This document shows, in pieces, positions 43,136 to 53,863 of a stretch of DNA of 64,000 nucleotides. Below the pieces are notes generated by a model. That model was not told the origin of the DNA and made no database searches. It was given only the letters and a program-made list of their open reading frames with translations. Each line of letters begins with the position of its first letter. The first letter of the stretch is position 1. This DNA comes from Rheinheimera oceanensis. GTDB taxonomy: Bacteria > Pseudomonadota > Gammaproteobacteria > Enterobacterales > Alteromonadaceae. The stretch lies in assembly GCF_018831085.1 (NCBI RefSeq), contig NZ_JAGPNM010000006.1, forward strand, positions 1 to 64,000. Reading direction: 5' to 3'. Position numbers and translations under genes: made by a program.

Positions 43136-46048
43136 ATGAAGTTTGCTCTGGGACAACGCTGGATTAGTGATACAGAATCCGATTTAGGTTTAGGCACCAT
43201 AGTTGCGCTGGAAGGCCGCAATGTCACATTGCTGTTCCCTGCCAGCGGAGAAACCCGGCTTTACGCCCAGGCCGAAGCGCCATTAACCCGGGTACAATTT
43301 AATATCGGCGACGAAGCAGCCAGCGCAGACGGATTTAAACTGCACATCAGTGCTATCAAAACTCAGCATGACATTCTGATATATTGCGGCAGCAGGCTGG
43401 ATGATGGCAGCTACACCGAGCTGCGTGAAACCTTTTTGGATCACTTTATCAGCTTTAACCAGCCGCAAGACCGCCTGTTCGCCGGCCAGATTGACCGTTT
43501 CGACTGGTTTACCCTGCGTTATCAGGCCTGGCAACAGCTGCATTTGCAACAAAAGAACCCGCTACGCGGTTTATCCGGCCCGCGGGTCAGCTTAATTGCA
43601 CATCAGTTGCACATTGCCAATGAAGTAGCTCAGCGCCATGCACCACGGGTACTGCTGGCCGACGAAGTAGGCCTGGGTAAAACCATTGAAGCCGGTTTTA
43701 TTATTCATCAGCAAATTATCAGTGGTTTAGCCAGCCGGGTCATGATAGTAGTACCCGACTCGTTGCAGCATCAGTGGCTGGTTGAAATGCTGCGCCGCTT
43801 TAATCTGCACTTTGCAGTATTTGATCAGGAGCGCTGCGAGCAGTCACTGCTGGACAACCCTAATCCGTTTGATACTGAACAACTGGTGCTATGCAGCCTG
43901 GCATTTCTGAAAAACCAGCCGCGCTGGCATCAGTTAGCCACACAAAGCCAATGGGATTTATTAGTGGTGGACGAAGCTCACCACCTGCAATGGCATGAAC
44001 AGGCACCAAGTGAAGAGTATCAGCGTGTCAGCGAACTGGCAGCCAATACCGCAGGCTTAATTTTGCTTACCGCCACCCCGGATCAGCTGGGGCATGAAAG
44101 TCATTTTGCCCGGCTAAAATTACTCGACCCGGCACGTTTTCACAGCTACAGCGCGTTTTTACAGGAAGAGCAAAGCTATCAGCATATAGCCGTCGTCGCC
44201 AAACCACTGTTAGCGCAGCGCAGCCTGACTCAGGCTGAAGCTCAGGCACTGCAGCAGGTGCTGAATGAAAGCGATATAACGGCTCAACTGGCGTTACTAA
44301 CCGCGACTGACAGCGATACAGAGCAACAAACCATAGCACGGCAGCAATTACTGGCTCAATTGCTGGACCGCCACGGTACCGGCCGTATTTTATTCCGTAA
44401 CAGCCGTGCCAGCGTCAAAGGTTTCCCCAAGCGCCAGGCCCGGCTTTACCCGCTTAGCCTGCCAGAGCAATATCAAAATGCGCTGAAAGTGCATTTCAGC
44501 CTGAACCCGGCATTGACAGAAGCCGAGCGCATTAATGCAAACCTGTTTCCGGAGCAGGTATTTCAGCAGTTCGATGCGCAAAGCAACTGGTGGCAGTTTG
44601 ATCCCAGAGTAGAGCAACTGCTGCAACTACTGAAACAACATAAACATGATAAATTTTTACTGATTTGTGCCCGGCCACAAACCGCTATTGCACTGGAAGA
44701 AGCCGTACGGGTGCGTGAAGGTATCCGCGCTGCAGTATTTCATGAGGGCATGAGCATACTCGAGCGAGACAAAGCAGCAGCCTACTTTGCTCAGGAAGAA
44801 TACAGCGCCCAGTTACTACTGTGTTCAGAAATTGGCAGCGAAGGCCGCAACTTCCAGTTTGCTCATCATCTGGTGTTATTTGATTTGCCACTCAACCCGG
44901 ACTTGCTGGAACAGCGCATTGGCCGTCTGGACCGTATCGGCCAGCGGAGAGATATTCAGATCCACCTGCCGTATTTTACCGGCCAGGCTCAGCAGGTACT
45001 GCTCGATTGGTATCAGCAGGGGCTAAATGCGCTGGAGCACACCTGCCAAACCGGCCGCACAGTGTTTGAACAGTTTGCATCACAGCTACAGCCGCTGCTG
45101 GCAGCACAAGATGCCAACGATAATGCCCTGCAACAACTTATTGCTCAAACCAGCCAGTTTAACCAACAGTTAAAACAACAGCTGGAACAAGGCCGGGATC
45201 AACTGCTGGAAATAAACTCCGGTGGTGGCGCTGCAGCCAAAACACTGGTGGCAGAGCTGGAGGCACAGGATAACGACACCGCCCTGCCCATGCTGATGTT
45301 TAAAGCCTGGGACATGCTGGGTATTAACCAGGAAGATCGCAGCGACACCAGTATTATTCTTACCCAGTCCGAGCATATGCACTGCGCCAGCTACCCGATG
45401 TTAAATGATGACGGCATTACCGTTACCTTTGACCGCGCAACAGCACTGGCTGAAGAAGATATCCAGTTACTAAGCTGGGATCACCCTATGGTACGCGGTA
45501 CGCTGGATATTCTGACTACCGAAGCACATGGCAGCAGCTCAGTGGCAATACTGGTGAATAAAGCTCTGCCGGTTGGTAGCTATTTGCTGGAGTTTATCTT
45601 TATTGTTGAAGCCAGTGCCCCTGCCGCATTGCAGCTAAACCGCTATTTACCGGCAACACCATTACGTTTATTGCTGGATAAAAACGCCAACAATCTGTCA
45701 GCCAAAGTCAGCTTTGAGCAATTAAATAAGCAGTTAAAACCTGTTGGCCGCCAAACCGGCAGCAAGCTGGCAGGTGCGCTACAAAACTTAATTCATCCGT
45801 TAATTGCCAATGCTTCTGCTATGGCAGAACAACAGTTAGCCGACATTATGCAAGCCGCACAACAACGTGCAGAACAGGCACTGAATGAACAACAGCAACG
45901 CCTCAGCGCTCTGCGTAAATACAACCCGTCGGTGCGGCAGGATGAACTTGATGCACTGACAGCACAGCAACAACAGCTAGCCGGATACATCAGTAAAGCG
46001 CGGCTGAAACTTGATGCTATCCGCCTTATTGTTGTCAGCCACGACTGA
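43136..46048 (+). CDS. rapA: RNA polymerase-associated ATPase RapA
   Basis: A 970-residue Swi2/Snf2 ATPase that frees stalled or post-termination RNA polymerase for reuse. The N-terminal part has the RapA Tudor-like domains (FALGQRWISDTESDLGLGTI), followed by the helicase motifs ADEVGLGKTIEAG (motif I), VVDEAHHLQW (motif II), LLTATP (motif III) and QRIGRLDRIGQ (motif VI). Length matches E. coli RapA (968). It is followed 2 bp later by rluA, the same order as in E. coli. An AGGG ribosome site precedes the ATG. Confidence 0.96.
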   Translation: MKFALGQRWISDTESDLGLGTIVALEGRNVTLLFPASGETRLYAQAEAPLTRVQFNIGDEAASADGFKLHISAIKTQHDILIYCGSRLDDGSYTELRETFLDHFISFNQPQDRLFAGQIDRFDWFTLRYQAWQQLHLQQKNPLRGLSGPRVSLIAHQLHIANEVAQRHAPRVLLADEVGLGKTIEAGFIIHQQIISGLASRVMIVVPDSLQHQWLVEMLRRFNLHFAVFDQERCEQSLLDNPNPFDTEQLVLCSLAFLKNQPRWHQLATQSQWDLLVVDEAHHLQWHEQAPSEEYQRVSELAANTAGLILLTATPDQLGHESHFARLKLLDPARFHSYSAFLQEEQSYQHIAVVAKPLLAQRSLTQAEAQALQQVLNESDITAQLALLTATDSDTEQQTIARQQLLAQLLDRHGTGRILFRNSRASVKGFPKRQARLYPLSLPEQYQNALKVHFSLNPALTEAERINANLFPEQVFQQFDAQSNWWQFDPRVEQLLQLLKQHKHDKFLLICARPQTAIALEEAVRVREGIRAAVFHEGMSILERDKAAAYFAQEEYSAQLLLCSEIGSEGRNFQFAHHLVLFDLPLNPDLLEQRIGRLDRIGQRRDIQIHLPYFTGQAQQVLLDWYQQGLNALEHTCQTGRTVFEQFASQLQPLLAAQDANDNALQQLIAQTSQFNQQLKQQLEQGRDQLLEINSGGGAAAKTLVAELEAQDNDTALPMLMFKAWDMLGINQEDRSDTSIILTQSEHMHCASYPMLNDDGITVTFDRATALAEEDIQLLSWDHPMVRGTLDILTTEAHGSSSVAILVNKALPVGSYLLEFIFIVEASAPAALQLNRYLPATPLRLLLDKNANNLSAKVSFEQLNKQLKPVGRQTGSKLAGALQNLIHPLIANASAMAEQQLADIMQAAQQRAEQALNEQQQRLSALRKYNPSVRQDELDALTAQQQQLAGYISKARLKLDAIRLIVVSHD

Positions 46049-46050
46049 TT

Positions 46051-46689
46051 ATGTTGCTGGAATACAAGCCACCAACGTCGCCTTATCTGGATATCCTGTA
46101 TCAGGATGAGGCGCTGGTGGTATTTAACAAGCCCGGTGGCCTGCTGACTGTGCCGGGTAAAGCACCGGAACACAAAGACAGCCTGGAGTATCGTGCACGG
46201 TTAGTCTGGCCCGGCATACGTATAGTACACCGGTTAGATATGGCAACGTCTGGCATTGTCGTTATGGCGCTGACAGCCAACAGCCAGCGCGAACTTAACC
46301 GGCAGTTTCAGCAACGTGAAACTGAGAAATATTATATTGCACGGGTTAGCGGACGGGTTGAAGCAGACAGCGGCAGTATAAATCTGCCATTGATCTGCGA
46401 CTGGCCAAACCGGCCAAAGCAAAAAGTCTGCTTTGAATATGGTAAGCCATCACTGACGCATTATCAGGTGTTACAACGGGAAGAACACTGCAGCCGGCTA
46501 AAATTAACGCCGGTAACCGGCCGCTCGCATCAGTTGAGGGTACACATGCAATGGCTGCAACACCCCATTCTTGGCGACAAATTTTATGGTGATGCAAAGG
46601 GCAGATTGCAATTACATGCCGAAAAACTAATATTAACGCACCCTACAACGGGCCAACGATTACATTTTATTACTAAAAGTCCTTTTTAA
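46051..46689 (+). CDS. rluA: dual-specificity pseudouridine synthase RluA
   Basis: A 212-residue enzyme without an S4 domain, as in E. coli RluA, which modifies U746 of 23S rRNA and U32 of some tRNAs. The catalytic motif is HRLDMATSGIVV (Asp at about residue 59); the second signature is TGRSHQLRVHMQWLQHPILGDKFYG. It starts two bases after the rapA stop with no separate ribosome site, so translation is likely coupled. Confidence 0.94.
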   Translation: MLLEYKPPTSPYLDILYQDEALVVFNKPGGLLTVPGKAPEHKDSLEYRARLVWPGIRIVHRLDMATSGIVVMALTANSQRELNRQFQQRETEKYYIARVSGRVEADSGSINLPLICDWPNRPKQKVCFEYGKPSLTHYQVLQREEHCSRLKLTPVTGRSHQLRVHMQWLQHPILGDKFYGDAKGRLQLHAEKLILTHPTTGQRLHFITKSPF

Positions 46690-46840
46690 TAAGATATTAC
46701 TGCATTTATTAACCCACGGTTCAGATAAGTGGTATATCATATGCAAATACAAATAAGATTTTTAGTTAATAGATATTAATTCTACAAAAAATCAAATAAT
46801 TTAATTGTTAAAAGTGTCAGTGTAGTCTAAGGAGATATGG

Positions 46841-47920
46841 ATGAAACTTAATAAAACTTTTCTGGCTGTAGCAACAGCTCTACCATTATTCAGCTTTGCA
46901 GCAAATGCAGATACTGTAACTGCAGCTGATCTGAAAGAGCGCGTATTTGGTTCTTTGTTCGGCGAATACTACATGCCGGATACGAAGAAAACTGAATCTC
47001 CAGATTGGAATTATATGGAGAAAGATTGGGGTTACGGCGTTGAGTTAGGTTATTACCTGACTGAACAATGGGCCATCCGTGCAGAATATGCCCGCATGGA
47101 AATGCAATCAAAACTGGATGGTTCAGATGTTAACGGCAACCGCTATGGTTTAGATGTAATGTATCACCTGCCACAGTTATCTTCTGTTTATCTGGTTGGT
47201 GGTTTAAAACGTTTCGATGCCGCCCAAAATACCACAGCATTTAATGTGGGTGTGGGTTACAAACACTTCTTTAACCAGAATTTCGCGTTATATGCTGAAG
47301 CTAACCGCTATCAGGGTATTGACGAATCGTACGGCGATGCCGGTATCAAACTGGGTATGACCTACGCTTTTGGTTCTCCAGCTGCCAAAGCTGCACCAAC
47401 ACCAGCACCTGCGCCAGTTGCTCCGGTTCAAGCTGCACCGGTAGACTCTGATGGTGATGGCGTGCCAGACAGCATGGATAAGTGTGCAAACACCCCTGCG
47501 AACCATAAAGTAGATGCAACCGGTTGTACTATTTTTGAAGAGAAAATGGCCGCTGTTGGCGACGTTGATATCGAAGTTCGCTTCGCATTCGATTCTGCCG
47601 CTATTCCGGCAAACAAAATTTCTGACGTAGAAGGCCTGGGTGCATTTATGCAACGTTTCCCTGAGTCAACGGTAATGATTGAAGGTCACGCATCTAACAT
47701 CGGTAACCCGGCTTACAACATGCGTTTATCTGAGCGCCGTGCTAACTCTGTTGCAGATATCCTGAAGAACAAGTTTAACATTGCTCCTTCACGTATCAGC
47801 TCTGTAGGTTACGGTGTAACACGCCCACGCGTTGAAGGTAATACTTCTGCAGCTCACGCCGCTAACCAGCGTATTGAAGCTAAAGTAACAGCAACAATTA
47901 AAGAGCCTGTGCTGCGTTAA
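46841..47920 (+). CDS. OmpA family outer membrane porin
   Basis: A 359-residue outer-membrane protein. A signal peptide (cleavage after AANA) is followed by an eight-strand barrel (about residues 24-178, with GVELGYYLTEQWAIRAEYAR), a Pro/Ala hinge (about 180-205), a thrombospondin type 3-like calcium motif (DSDGDGVPDSMDKCANTP) and the OmpA peptidoglycan-binding domain (IEGHASNIGNPAYNMRLSER). A near-perfect AAGGAG ribosome site and frequent-codon use suggest strong expression. The 150 bp upstream is A+T-rich, as expected for a strong promoter. Confidence 0.95.
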   Translation: MKLNKTFLAVATALPLFSFAANADTVTAADLKERVFGSLFGEYYMPDTKKTESPDWNYMEKDWGYGVELGYYLTEQWAIRAEYARMEMQSKLDGSDVNGNRYGLDVMYHLPQLSSVYLVGGLKRFDAAQNTTAFNVGVGYKHFFNQNFALYAEANRYQGIDESYGDAGIKLGMTYAFGSPAAKAAPTPAPAPVAPVQAAPVDSDGDGVPDSMDKCANTPANHKVDATGCTIFEEKMAAVGDVDIEVRFAFDSAAIPANKISDVEGLGAFMQRFPESTVMIEGHASNIGNPAYNMRLSERRANSVADILKNKFNIAPSRISSVGYGVTRPRVEGNTSAAHAANQRIEAKVTATIKEPVLR

Positions 47921-47934
47921 TTTAAGTTTTTCAG

Positions 47935-47966
47935 AAAAAAAGCCGCTGTAAATCAGCGGCTTTTTT
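47935..47966 (+). terminator. rho-independent terminator after the OmpA-like gene
   Basis: GCCGCTG (47942-47948) and CAGCGGC (47954-47960) form a 7-bp GC stem with a 5-base loop, extended by A and T tracts of six or more on the two sides. It lies 15-46 bases after the stop. Confidence 0.9.
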
Positions 47967-48133
47967 ATTTTGTCGTCCGCTTCGTAAAAAAACAGGCTGC
48001 ACCTTGTAAAAAAGCTGTGCTAGCATGTCGCCGTGCGCTGGTAATGCCACAGTGATATGACAGCCAGTCTGTCTTGCTTGTCTGAAAACTGCAACAGGGA
48101 AGGAAATGTAGCTTTTCAGCTCCGGAGTCTGTT

Positions 48134-48493
48134 ATGTCAAATTATTATCGACCACTTCGTTTGTGGTGCTGTGCCAGTGTGTTCTGTTGTTTTACTACAT
48201 CTGCAGAGCAGGCACCTGTTATTGTTAGCCTGATGGAAAATTCGCACGTCTGCAATTCAGAGACAGAAACTGCCCGCCTGGCAGAGAATGAGCAACTACA
48301 GGAAATGGCCCGGGCACTGGTAGAATTTAAGGCCACGAAATTCTGTTTTATTCTGCCCACTGCAGCCTCTGTGCAAGTATTAGAACAACACGCAACCTAT
48401 ATAAAGTTCGACTATAAATCGCAAATTCTTTATACCTTCGCTAAATATATACAGGTGCAGACACAGGTACTTGCCCAGGAAAAAAACCATTAA
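48134..48493 (+). CDS. exported protein of unknown function
   Basis: A 119-residue protein with an N-terminal hydrophobic segment (LWCCASVFCCFTTS) that looks like a signal peptide or lipoprotein signal, then a small helical domain with two cysteines in the mature part. No family recognised. A CCGGAG ribosome site precedes the ATG, and it has its own upstream region after the OmpA terminator. Confidence 0.65.
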   Translation: MSNYYRPLRLWCCASVFCCFTTSAEQAPVIVSLMENSHVCNSETETARLAENEQLQEMARALVEFKATKFCFILPTAASVQVLEQHATYIKFDYKSQILYTFAKYIQVQTQVLAQEKNH

Positions 48494-48568
48494 TAACACA
48501 AGCAAACCCGTTAAAGACTTATCCCGGCCAGCCGATAAACGATTATTCGCTGTAAATAAGACCAGCTT

Positions 48569-49345
48569 ATGCGTTACCTACTTGTTGGACTATTGATTGC
48601 AATACTTGGCATGGCAGCTGGCAGCTATGCCAATAGCTTAACACCCGAGCAAGCCTTAACCGCAGATTTAAACCGGCAGTTACCGGCGTATGAGCAGACC
48701 GAACAAACTGTAAATGGCAGTGCGTTTTTACTACTGCAACGTGAGAATATGACCAGCTTTACCAAAGGCACGGCCATCTTGGTTCCTGACTGGTCTCAAC
48801 ATGCGGCAAGCCCGAAACATATTGACCATTTGCGCCAACAACTAAATGATTATGGCTGGCATACACTGGCCATTATGCCTCCTTCCTCCCCCGAGCATCC
48901 ACTTAGCGAAGAAACTCTGCAGCAGTATCAACTAAGCTTGCAAGCCCGAATGGAAGCCGCACAACGTACCGCAGAGCAACAATCAGGGGTTAGTATAGTT
49001 ATTGCACAGGGCAGCAGCGCTGCTGTGCTCAACCGCTTATATGCCGGCAAACAACTGCAAGAGCCGGCAGCTTTTATTATGCTGGGCGCATACCTGCCGG
49101 ATCAGGAACTCAACCGGCAGCTGGCCAAAGCTATGGCATCCCATCAGATCCCGACTCTGGACATTAATCACCAATATGATAATCAATATGTCAGCAGTCA
49201 GTTGAAACTACGCCAGCAACTGGCGAAAAAACAGCTTAAAGCCATTTATCGCCAACGCCAGATTGTCGGTTCCGGCTATCATTACGATGAGCAAGAATGG
49301 GTATTGCAGGAAATATACGGCTGGCTTACCTCAGTCGGCTTATAA
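48569..49345 (+). CDS. DUF3530 family exported protein
   Basis: A 258-residue protein with a signal peptide ending near SYANSL and an alpha/beta-hydrolase-like fold (ILVPDWSQHAASP, then YGWHTLAIMPP and IVIAQGSSAAVLNRLYAG). In the nucleophile-elbow position, AQGSSAA carries a possible Ser, but no complete triad is obvious. Family function unknown. The last 6 bases overlap the djlA stop on the other strand. Confidence 0.85.
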   Translation: MRYLLVGLLIAILGMAAGSYANSLTPEQALTADLNRQLPAYEQTEQTVNGSAFLLLQRENMTSFTKGTAILVPDWSQHAASPKHIDHLRQQLNDYGWHTLAIMPPSSPEHPLSEETLQQYQLSLQARMEAAQRTAEQQSGVSIVIAQGSSAAVLNRLYAGKQLQEPAAFIMLGAYLPDQELNRQLAKAMASHQIPTLDINHQYDNQYVSSQLKLRQQLAKKQLKAIYRQRQIVGSGYHYDEQEWVLQEIYGWLTSVGL

Positions 49346-50149
49346 TTTACTACGGTTCCGGTGTTGTTTGATCAGTTCGTAAGCCGCCTGGATGTCCTGG
49401 GTTCTGCGTTTTGCCACTTCCAGCATATCTGCCGGCACACCTTGCGCCATCAGCTTATCCGGGTGATGCTGCGCCATTAACTTACGGTAAGCTTTCTTTA
49501 ATACAGTATCACTGGCAGACTCTTCTACATCAAGCACTTTGTAAGCATCTGCCAGGCTGTGTCTTGTGCTGTTAGCAGGTTGATTACGCCCGGCAAATCG
49601 GCTCTGCGCCTGAAATGCCATAATCAATGCATCCAACTGCACACTGCTGAAATTTAAATGGCCGGCAACCTGTTGCAACAACGCATATTGCTCTGCAGTC
49701 ATCTGGCCGTTAACACAAGCGGTATTGATCTGAATTTCAACAAACAGCTGTAATACGTCGCGGCGGCGCCGGTAGGCCTGATAAAAACTGTTTAACTGAG
49801 CCTGCAGTGGAAAACTTACGGCCTTACCGTCACGAAATGCCGCCTGAGCTTCTTTTTGCTGGGCCGCCGTTAAACCAAGCTGATTCATAAACTGCGTAGC
49901 CTGGCTGATATGAGCCGAGGTAACCACTCCGGTGGCTTTGGCAACATGGCCCATGGTCGCAAAAGTGGTATAGCGGAATAACGCCTGTTCATCAAGATTA
50001 TCGTTAAACAGGCCGGTAAAACCGCCATTTTTCTCAAACTGTTGCTTAAAAGCCCGATCAAACCAATGGCCGATAAGTATGCCTATCAACAGGCCTGGCA
50101 GTTTCAGTAAAGCCAAACCAAACAAGGCCCCGAGAATTTTACCCCACAC
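49340..50149 (-). CDS. djlA: co-chaperone DjlA
   Basis: A 269-residue membrane-anchored J-protein that stimulates DnaK. One N-terminal glycine-zipper helix (LLKLPGLLIGILIGHWFDRAF) is followed by a TerB-like central domain and a C-terminal J domain (about 200-269, with HPD in MAQHHPDKLMAQG). The start is taken as GTG at 50149 because AAGGG then lies seven bases upstream and the protein begins MWGKILG like E. coli DjlA (MQYWGKIIG); a TTG at 50155 would be too close to that site. It is divergent from lptD, as in E. coli. Confidence 0.93.
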   Translation of the reverse strand: MWGKILGALFGLALLKLPGLLIGILIGHWFDRAFKQQFEKNGGFTGLFNDNLDEQALFRYTTFATMGHVAKATGVVTSAHISQATQFMNQLGLTAAQQKEAQAAFRDGKAVSFPLQAQLNSFYQAYRRRRDVLQLFVEIQINTACVNGQMTAEQYALLQQVAGHLNFSSVQLDALIMAFQAQSRFAGRNQPANSTRHSLADAYKVLDVEESASDTVLKKAYRKLMAQHHPDKLMAQGVPADMLEVAKRRTQDIQAAYELIKQHRNRSKL

Positions 50150-50288
50150 AATCAAACCCTTTTGTCACAACGAGATTATCGACTGCTCGCACTATATCGG
50201 ATTAGCAGGATTTCTAAAATTGATTTATCATAGCAAGTCCTTTGTACACCTGATAATGTTAACCTTTACGTAAGGCAAGAGTAGCTGC

Positions 50289-52562
50289 ATGAAGCATGGT
50301 TTAGCGGTATTTTTTTTCGTTCCGGTTGGTGTAGCCTGCTTTGACAGCCATGCTCAGACTTCGCCAGCGGCTATGTGTTATGCACCAGTTCAGCCTCCTG
50401 CCGCCTTTAATCAGCTGAATGCAAAGGATCCGGCAATCCGTATCAGTTCAGAGAATGTTAATTTATCGGGTAATCAAACAGCTGAATTTACTGGTAATGT
50501 TGAAATAAGCTATCGTGATACGCTGTTAATTGCCCCCAAAGCTCACTTCAGCAGCAGCCAGCAAACTGTGCTGGCTGATGGCGGTATCGAATACTTTAAC
50601 AGCGCCATTCAGGTTAGTGGTTCAGAATTCAGTGCCGATCTTATTAATGATAAAGCCAGCCTTAATGAAGCCAACTACCGGTTTTTAGCTCAGGCAGGCC
50701 GCGGCTATGCAGCAGAGCTTACCGCGACAGAACAACTGCTGACATTAGACAGTGCATTATTCACTACCTGCCCGGTTGACGATAACAGCTGGGCACTGCA
50801 TGCCAGCGAAATTCGTATTGAAGAAGGTGAAGGCTGGGGCGAAGCCCGCAATGCAGTATTTAAAATTAAAGACATTCCGGTATTTTATCTGCCTTACCTG
50901 ACATTTCCGGTTAATGAGAACCGGCGCAGTGGTCTGTTATTGCCAAAAATCAGTAACTCGCAACGTTTAGGCCTGGATCTTGAACAACCTTATTACCTCA
51001 ATCTGGCAGAAAACTATGATATGACGCTGACGCCGCGTTATATGAGTAAGCGCGGCGCTCAGCTTAAATCAGAGTTTCGCTACCTGACAGAGCAACACCG
51101 CGGCAACTTGCAGCTGGAGTATTTGCATTCTGATGATGACAAACCATCCGATTTTGGCAGCCGCTATCTGGGACACATCAGCCATTTAAGCGACTTTACC
51201 TCTGAGATCAGAGGTTATATCGACTTTACCGACGTTAGCGATGATGCCTATTTAACCGAGTTAGGATCAGATTACAGCAATCAGAGTGATACCCAGTTGC
51301 TGCGTCAGGCTGCGTTAAGTTATTACGGTACTCAGGTACACTCACACCTGAAAGTACAGGGTTTTGAAGTGTTAGGTAACTATAACAATGCTTACAGCAC
51401 CTTACCCGAGCTTAGTCTGAGTTCAGCCAAACCATACAGCCTGCTGCCAAATGTTAATTTTAACTGGCAGGCGCAATACGCCCATTTTGAAAACAGTACA
51501 GCGCAAATTACCAACGCTGACCGTTTACATATTGAGCCCGGTATTGAAATTCCGTTTATTACACCGGCACTCGAACTTACTGCACAAGCCAGCCTGATGT
51601 ATACCTATTATCAGCAAGACTTTGATGACAATAGCATCGATTACATCAGCAGCTCGGTTACCCGTACCATACCTAAAGTACGCTTACATTCCCGCATCAA
51701 TTTTGAGCGCGAATACGACTGGTTTGGTGAACCTGCGCTGCATACATTTGAGCCACAGATCCAATACCTATATATCCCCTACCGCGACCAGAGTAATATT
51801 GGTTTGTACGACACCACCCGCCTGCAGGACGATTACTACGGCCTGTTCCGGGAGAACCGCTATTCAGGCCTGGACCGGATCAACGAAGCAAACCAGCTGA
51901 CGGTCGGCTGGACTACCCGTTTCTACGATAATATTGATAACGAGTTGTTTCGTTTCAGCCTCGGGCAAATTTTCTTTCTGTCAGATCCCAAACCACAACC
52001 AGACAAAACAGACATTGTTGACGATCTGACTTCAGCAGAATCTATGCTGGCTGCTGAGATGATTTGGCACTGGTTCAGTAAGTGGTATTTCAGCACTGCC
52101 GTGCAGTACGATATAGACAGCGAGCAGTTAATCAAAAGCAATGCATCACTGGACTACCGTGGCAGCGGTAAAAGCCTGTTTCAGTTGAACCATAGATACA
52201 GCCGGGCAGTCTCAGGTCAGGAAATCCAGCAAATGGGCGTCTTGGGTACTATGCCGGTAAGCGACAGCTGGCAACTGGTGGGCACTTACTATCGGGATGT
52301 AACAAATCATCGTATGATAGACGCCAGCTTTGGTGTGCAATACGAATCATGCTGCTGGGCTGTGCGCCTGGTAGCCAGACGTCAGATACTGACTGATCTT
52401 GAACTGCCGGTTGATGCCTTTGATGCCGCCAGCGGGCTGGATAGCAGCATTGGATTACAGTTTGTCCTTAAAGGCTTTGGTGACAGTGCCGGTTTTGGTG
52501 TAACCGACATGCTGTCCAACGGTATTTTCAGCTACCGCAAGCCATACTTATTAACTAATTGA
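50289..52562 (+). CDS. lptD: LPS-assembly protein LptD
   Basis: A 757-residue outer-membrane protein that inserts lipopolysaccharide in the outer leaflet with LptE. A signal peptide is followed by an OstA-type beta-jellyroll (about residues 45-190, ISSENVNLSGNQTAEFTGNV) and a 26-strand barrel beginning near RSGLLLPKISNSQRLG. The four disulfide cysteines match the E. coli arrangement: C30, one in FTTCPVDD, and the adjacent pair in YESCCWAVR. It is the first gene of the surA operon; surA follows after 11 bp. Confidence 0.95.
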   Translation: MKHGLAVFFFVPVGVACFDSHAQTSPAAMCYAPVQPPAAFNQLNAKDPAIRISSENVNLSGNQTAEFTGNVEISYRDTLLIAPKAHFSSSQQTVLADGGIEYFNSAIQVSGSEFSADLINDKASLNEANYRFLAQAGRGYAAELTATEQLLTLDSALFTTCPVDDNSWALHASEIRIEEGEGWGEARNAVFKIKDIPVFYLPYLTFPVNENRRSGLLLPKISNSQRLGLDLEQPYYLNLAENYDMTLTPRYMSKRGAQLKSEFRYLTEQHRGNLQLEYLHSDDDKPSDFGSRYLGHISHLSDFTSEIRGYIDFTDVSDDAYLTELGSDYSNQSDTQLLRQAALSYYGTQVHSHLKVQGFEVLGNYNNAYSTLPELSLSSAKPYSLLPNVNFNWQAQYAHFENSTAQITNADRLHIEPGIEIPFITPALELTAQASLMYTYYQQDFDDNSIDYISSSVTRTIPKVRLHSRINFEREYDWFGEPALHTFEPQIQYLYIPYRDQSNIGLYDTTRLQDDYYGLFRENRYSGLDRINEANQLTVGWTTRFYDNIDNELFRFSLGQIFFLSDPKPQPDKTDIVDDLTSAESMLAAEMIWHWFSKWYFSTAVQYDIDSEQLIKSNASLDYRGSGKSLFQLNHRYSRAVSGQEIQQMGVLGTMPVSDSWQLVGTYYRDVTNHRMIDASFGVQYESCCWAVRLVARRQILTDLELPVDAFDAASGLDSSIGLQFVLKGFGDSAGFGVTDMLSNGIFSYRKPYLLTN

Positions 52563-52573
52563 TGTAGGAATTT

Positions 52574-53863
52574 ATGAAGCTATCACAACTTATCTGTGCC
52601 GCCTTATTATGCGGCTTCAGCTGCAGCAGCATTGCTGCTGAGCGTGAAATAGACCGGGTAGCTGTTATTGTTGATAACAGCGTAGTGCTGGAAAGTGACA
52701 TTACCGATATCGTTGAAAGGGTAAAACGTAATGCTGCCAATCAGGGCCAAACCTTACCATCTGATGCCGCGTTACGTACCCAGGCATCAGAGCGTTTAAT
52801 TATGACAAGTTTACAGCTGCAAATGGCGCAGCGTATGGGTTTGCAGATAAGCGATGCCCAACTGGATGACACCATCAGAAACATAGCGCAAAGCGAAAAT
52901 CTGTCGCTTGATGCTTTTCGCCAGCAAGTTATAGCAGAAGAAGGTAACTACGAGCGTTTTCGTGAGCGTTTGCGTGAAGAAATGATTACCGGTGAAGTGG
53001 TCAGGGCCAACGTACAGCGCCGGGTTTATATCAGCCCACAGGAAGTAGACAGCCTGCTTAAACTGATGGAAGAGCAAGGCGCCAGCAACGAGCAATACAA
53101 TTTAGGTCATATCCTGATCTCTATTCCCAGCCAGGCCACTTCAGACGATATTAACGATGCTAAAGATCGGGCAGACAAAGTGATGGAACTGCTGCGCAGC
53201 GGCAGTGATTTCAAACGTATCGCTATTGCATCCTCATCAGGAGCCAATGCTCTTGAAGGCGGTGACTTAGGCTGGATGAATATTAATGAAATGCCCACTT
53301 TGTTCTCAGAAGCTATCCGTGGCCGCAAAAAAACAGATATTGTTGGCCCGCTGCGCTCTGGTGCAGGCTTCCATATTCTGACTATCTTTGACATACGCGG
53401 TGAGAATGTCGCCGAAATTAACGAAGTAAAATCACGGCATATACTGATTAAACCTTCCATTATCCTGAGCGAAGATCGTGCCCGCACTATGCTAACTGAG
53501 TTTGCTGCTAAATTGCGTGCTGGCGAAGCCGACTTTGCTGAATTGGCCAAACAACATTCTGAAGATCCTGGTTCTAAACTAAACGGCGGCGATTTGGGCT
53601 GGAGCGAACCGGATGTGTTTGTTCCTGCATTTCGCGATACGTTAAACCGGCTGCAGGTTAATGAAATTAGCGAGCCATTCAGAACCGAACACGGCTGGCA
53701 TATTGCCCAGGTACTGGAAAAACGTACGGTAGACGCCACTGCAGATAAAAAACGTCAGCAGGTATACCGGATGATTTTCAACCGCCGTTATAACGAAGAG
53801 TCTGCTAACTTTTTACGTGAACTGCGTGCTGATGCTCATATTGAAGTAAGGTCAGAAGGCTGA
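52574..53863 (+). CDS. surA: periplasmic chaperone and peptidyl-prolyl isomerase SurA
   Basis: A 429-residue chaperone for outer-membrane protein assembly, including LptD. It has a signal peptide ending near IAAERE, the SurA N-terminal domain ([15 protein letters not shown]) and two parvulin domains (about residues 170-275, [11 protein letters not shown], and 285-385, [12 protein letters not shown]). Length and order match E. coli SurA (428). An AGGA ribosome site precedes the ATG. Its stop overlaps the pdxA start by one base (TGATG). Confidence 0.96.
   Translation: MKLSQLICAALLCGFSCSSIAAEREIDRVAVIVDNSVVLESDITDIVERVKRNAANQGQTLPSDAALRTQASERLIMTSLQLQMAQRMGLQISDAQLDDTIRNIAQSENLSLDAFRQQVIAEEGNYERFRERLREEMITGEVVRANVQRRVYISPQEVDSLLKLMEEQGASNEQYNLGHILISIPSQATSDDINDAKDRADKVMELLRSGSDFKRIAIASSSGANALEGGDLGWMNINEMPTLFSEAIRGRKKTDIVGPLRSGAGFHILTIFDIRGENVAEINEVKSRHILIKPSIILSEDRARTMLTEFAAKLRAGEADFAELAKQHSEDPGSKLNGGDLGWSEPDVFVPAFRDTLNRLQVNEISEPFRTEHGWHIAQVLEKRTVDATADKKRQQVYRMIFNRRYNEESANFLRELRADAHIEVRSEG

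Noticed and set aside
53107..53739. 210-codon open frame on the minus strand
   Set aside because: It is antisense to surA, which is certain; the composition is that of a complement frame.
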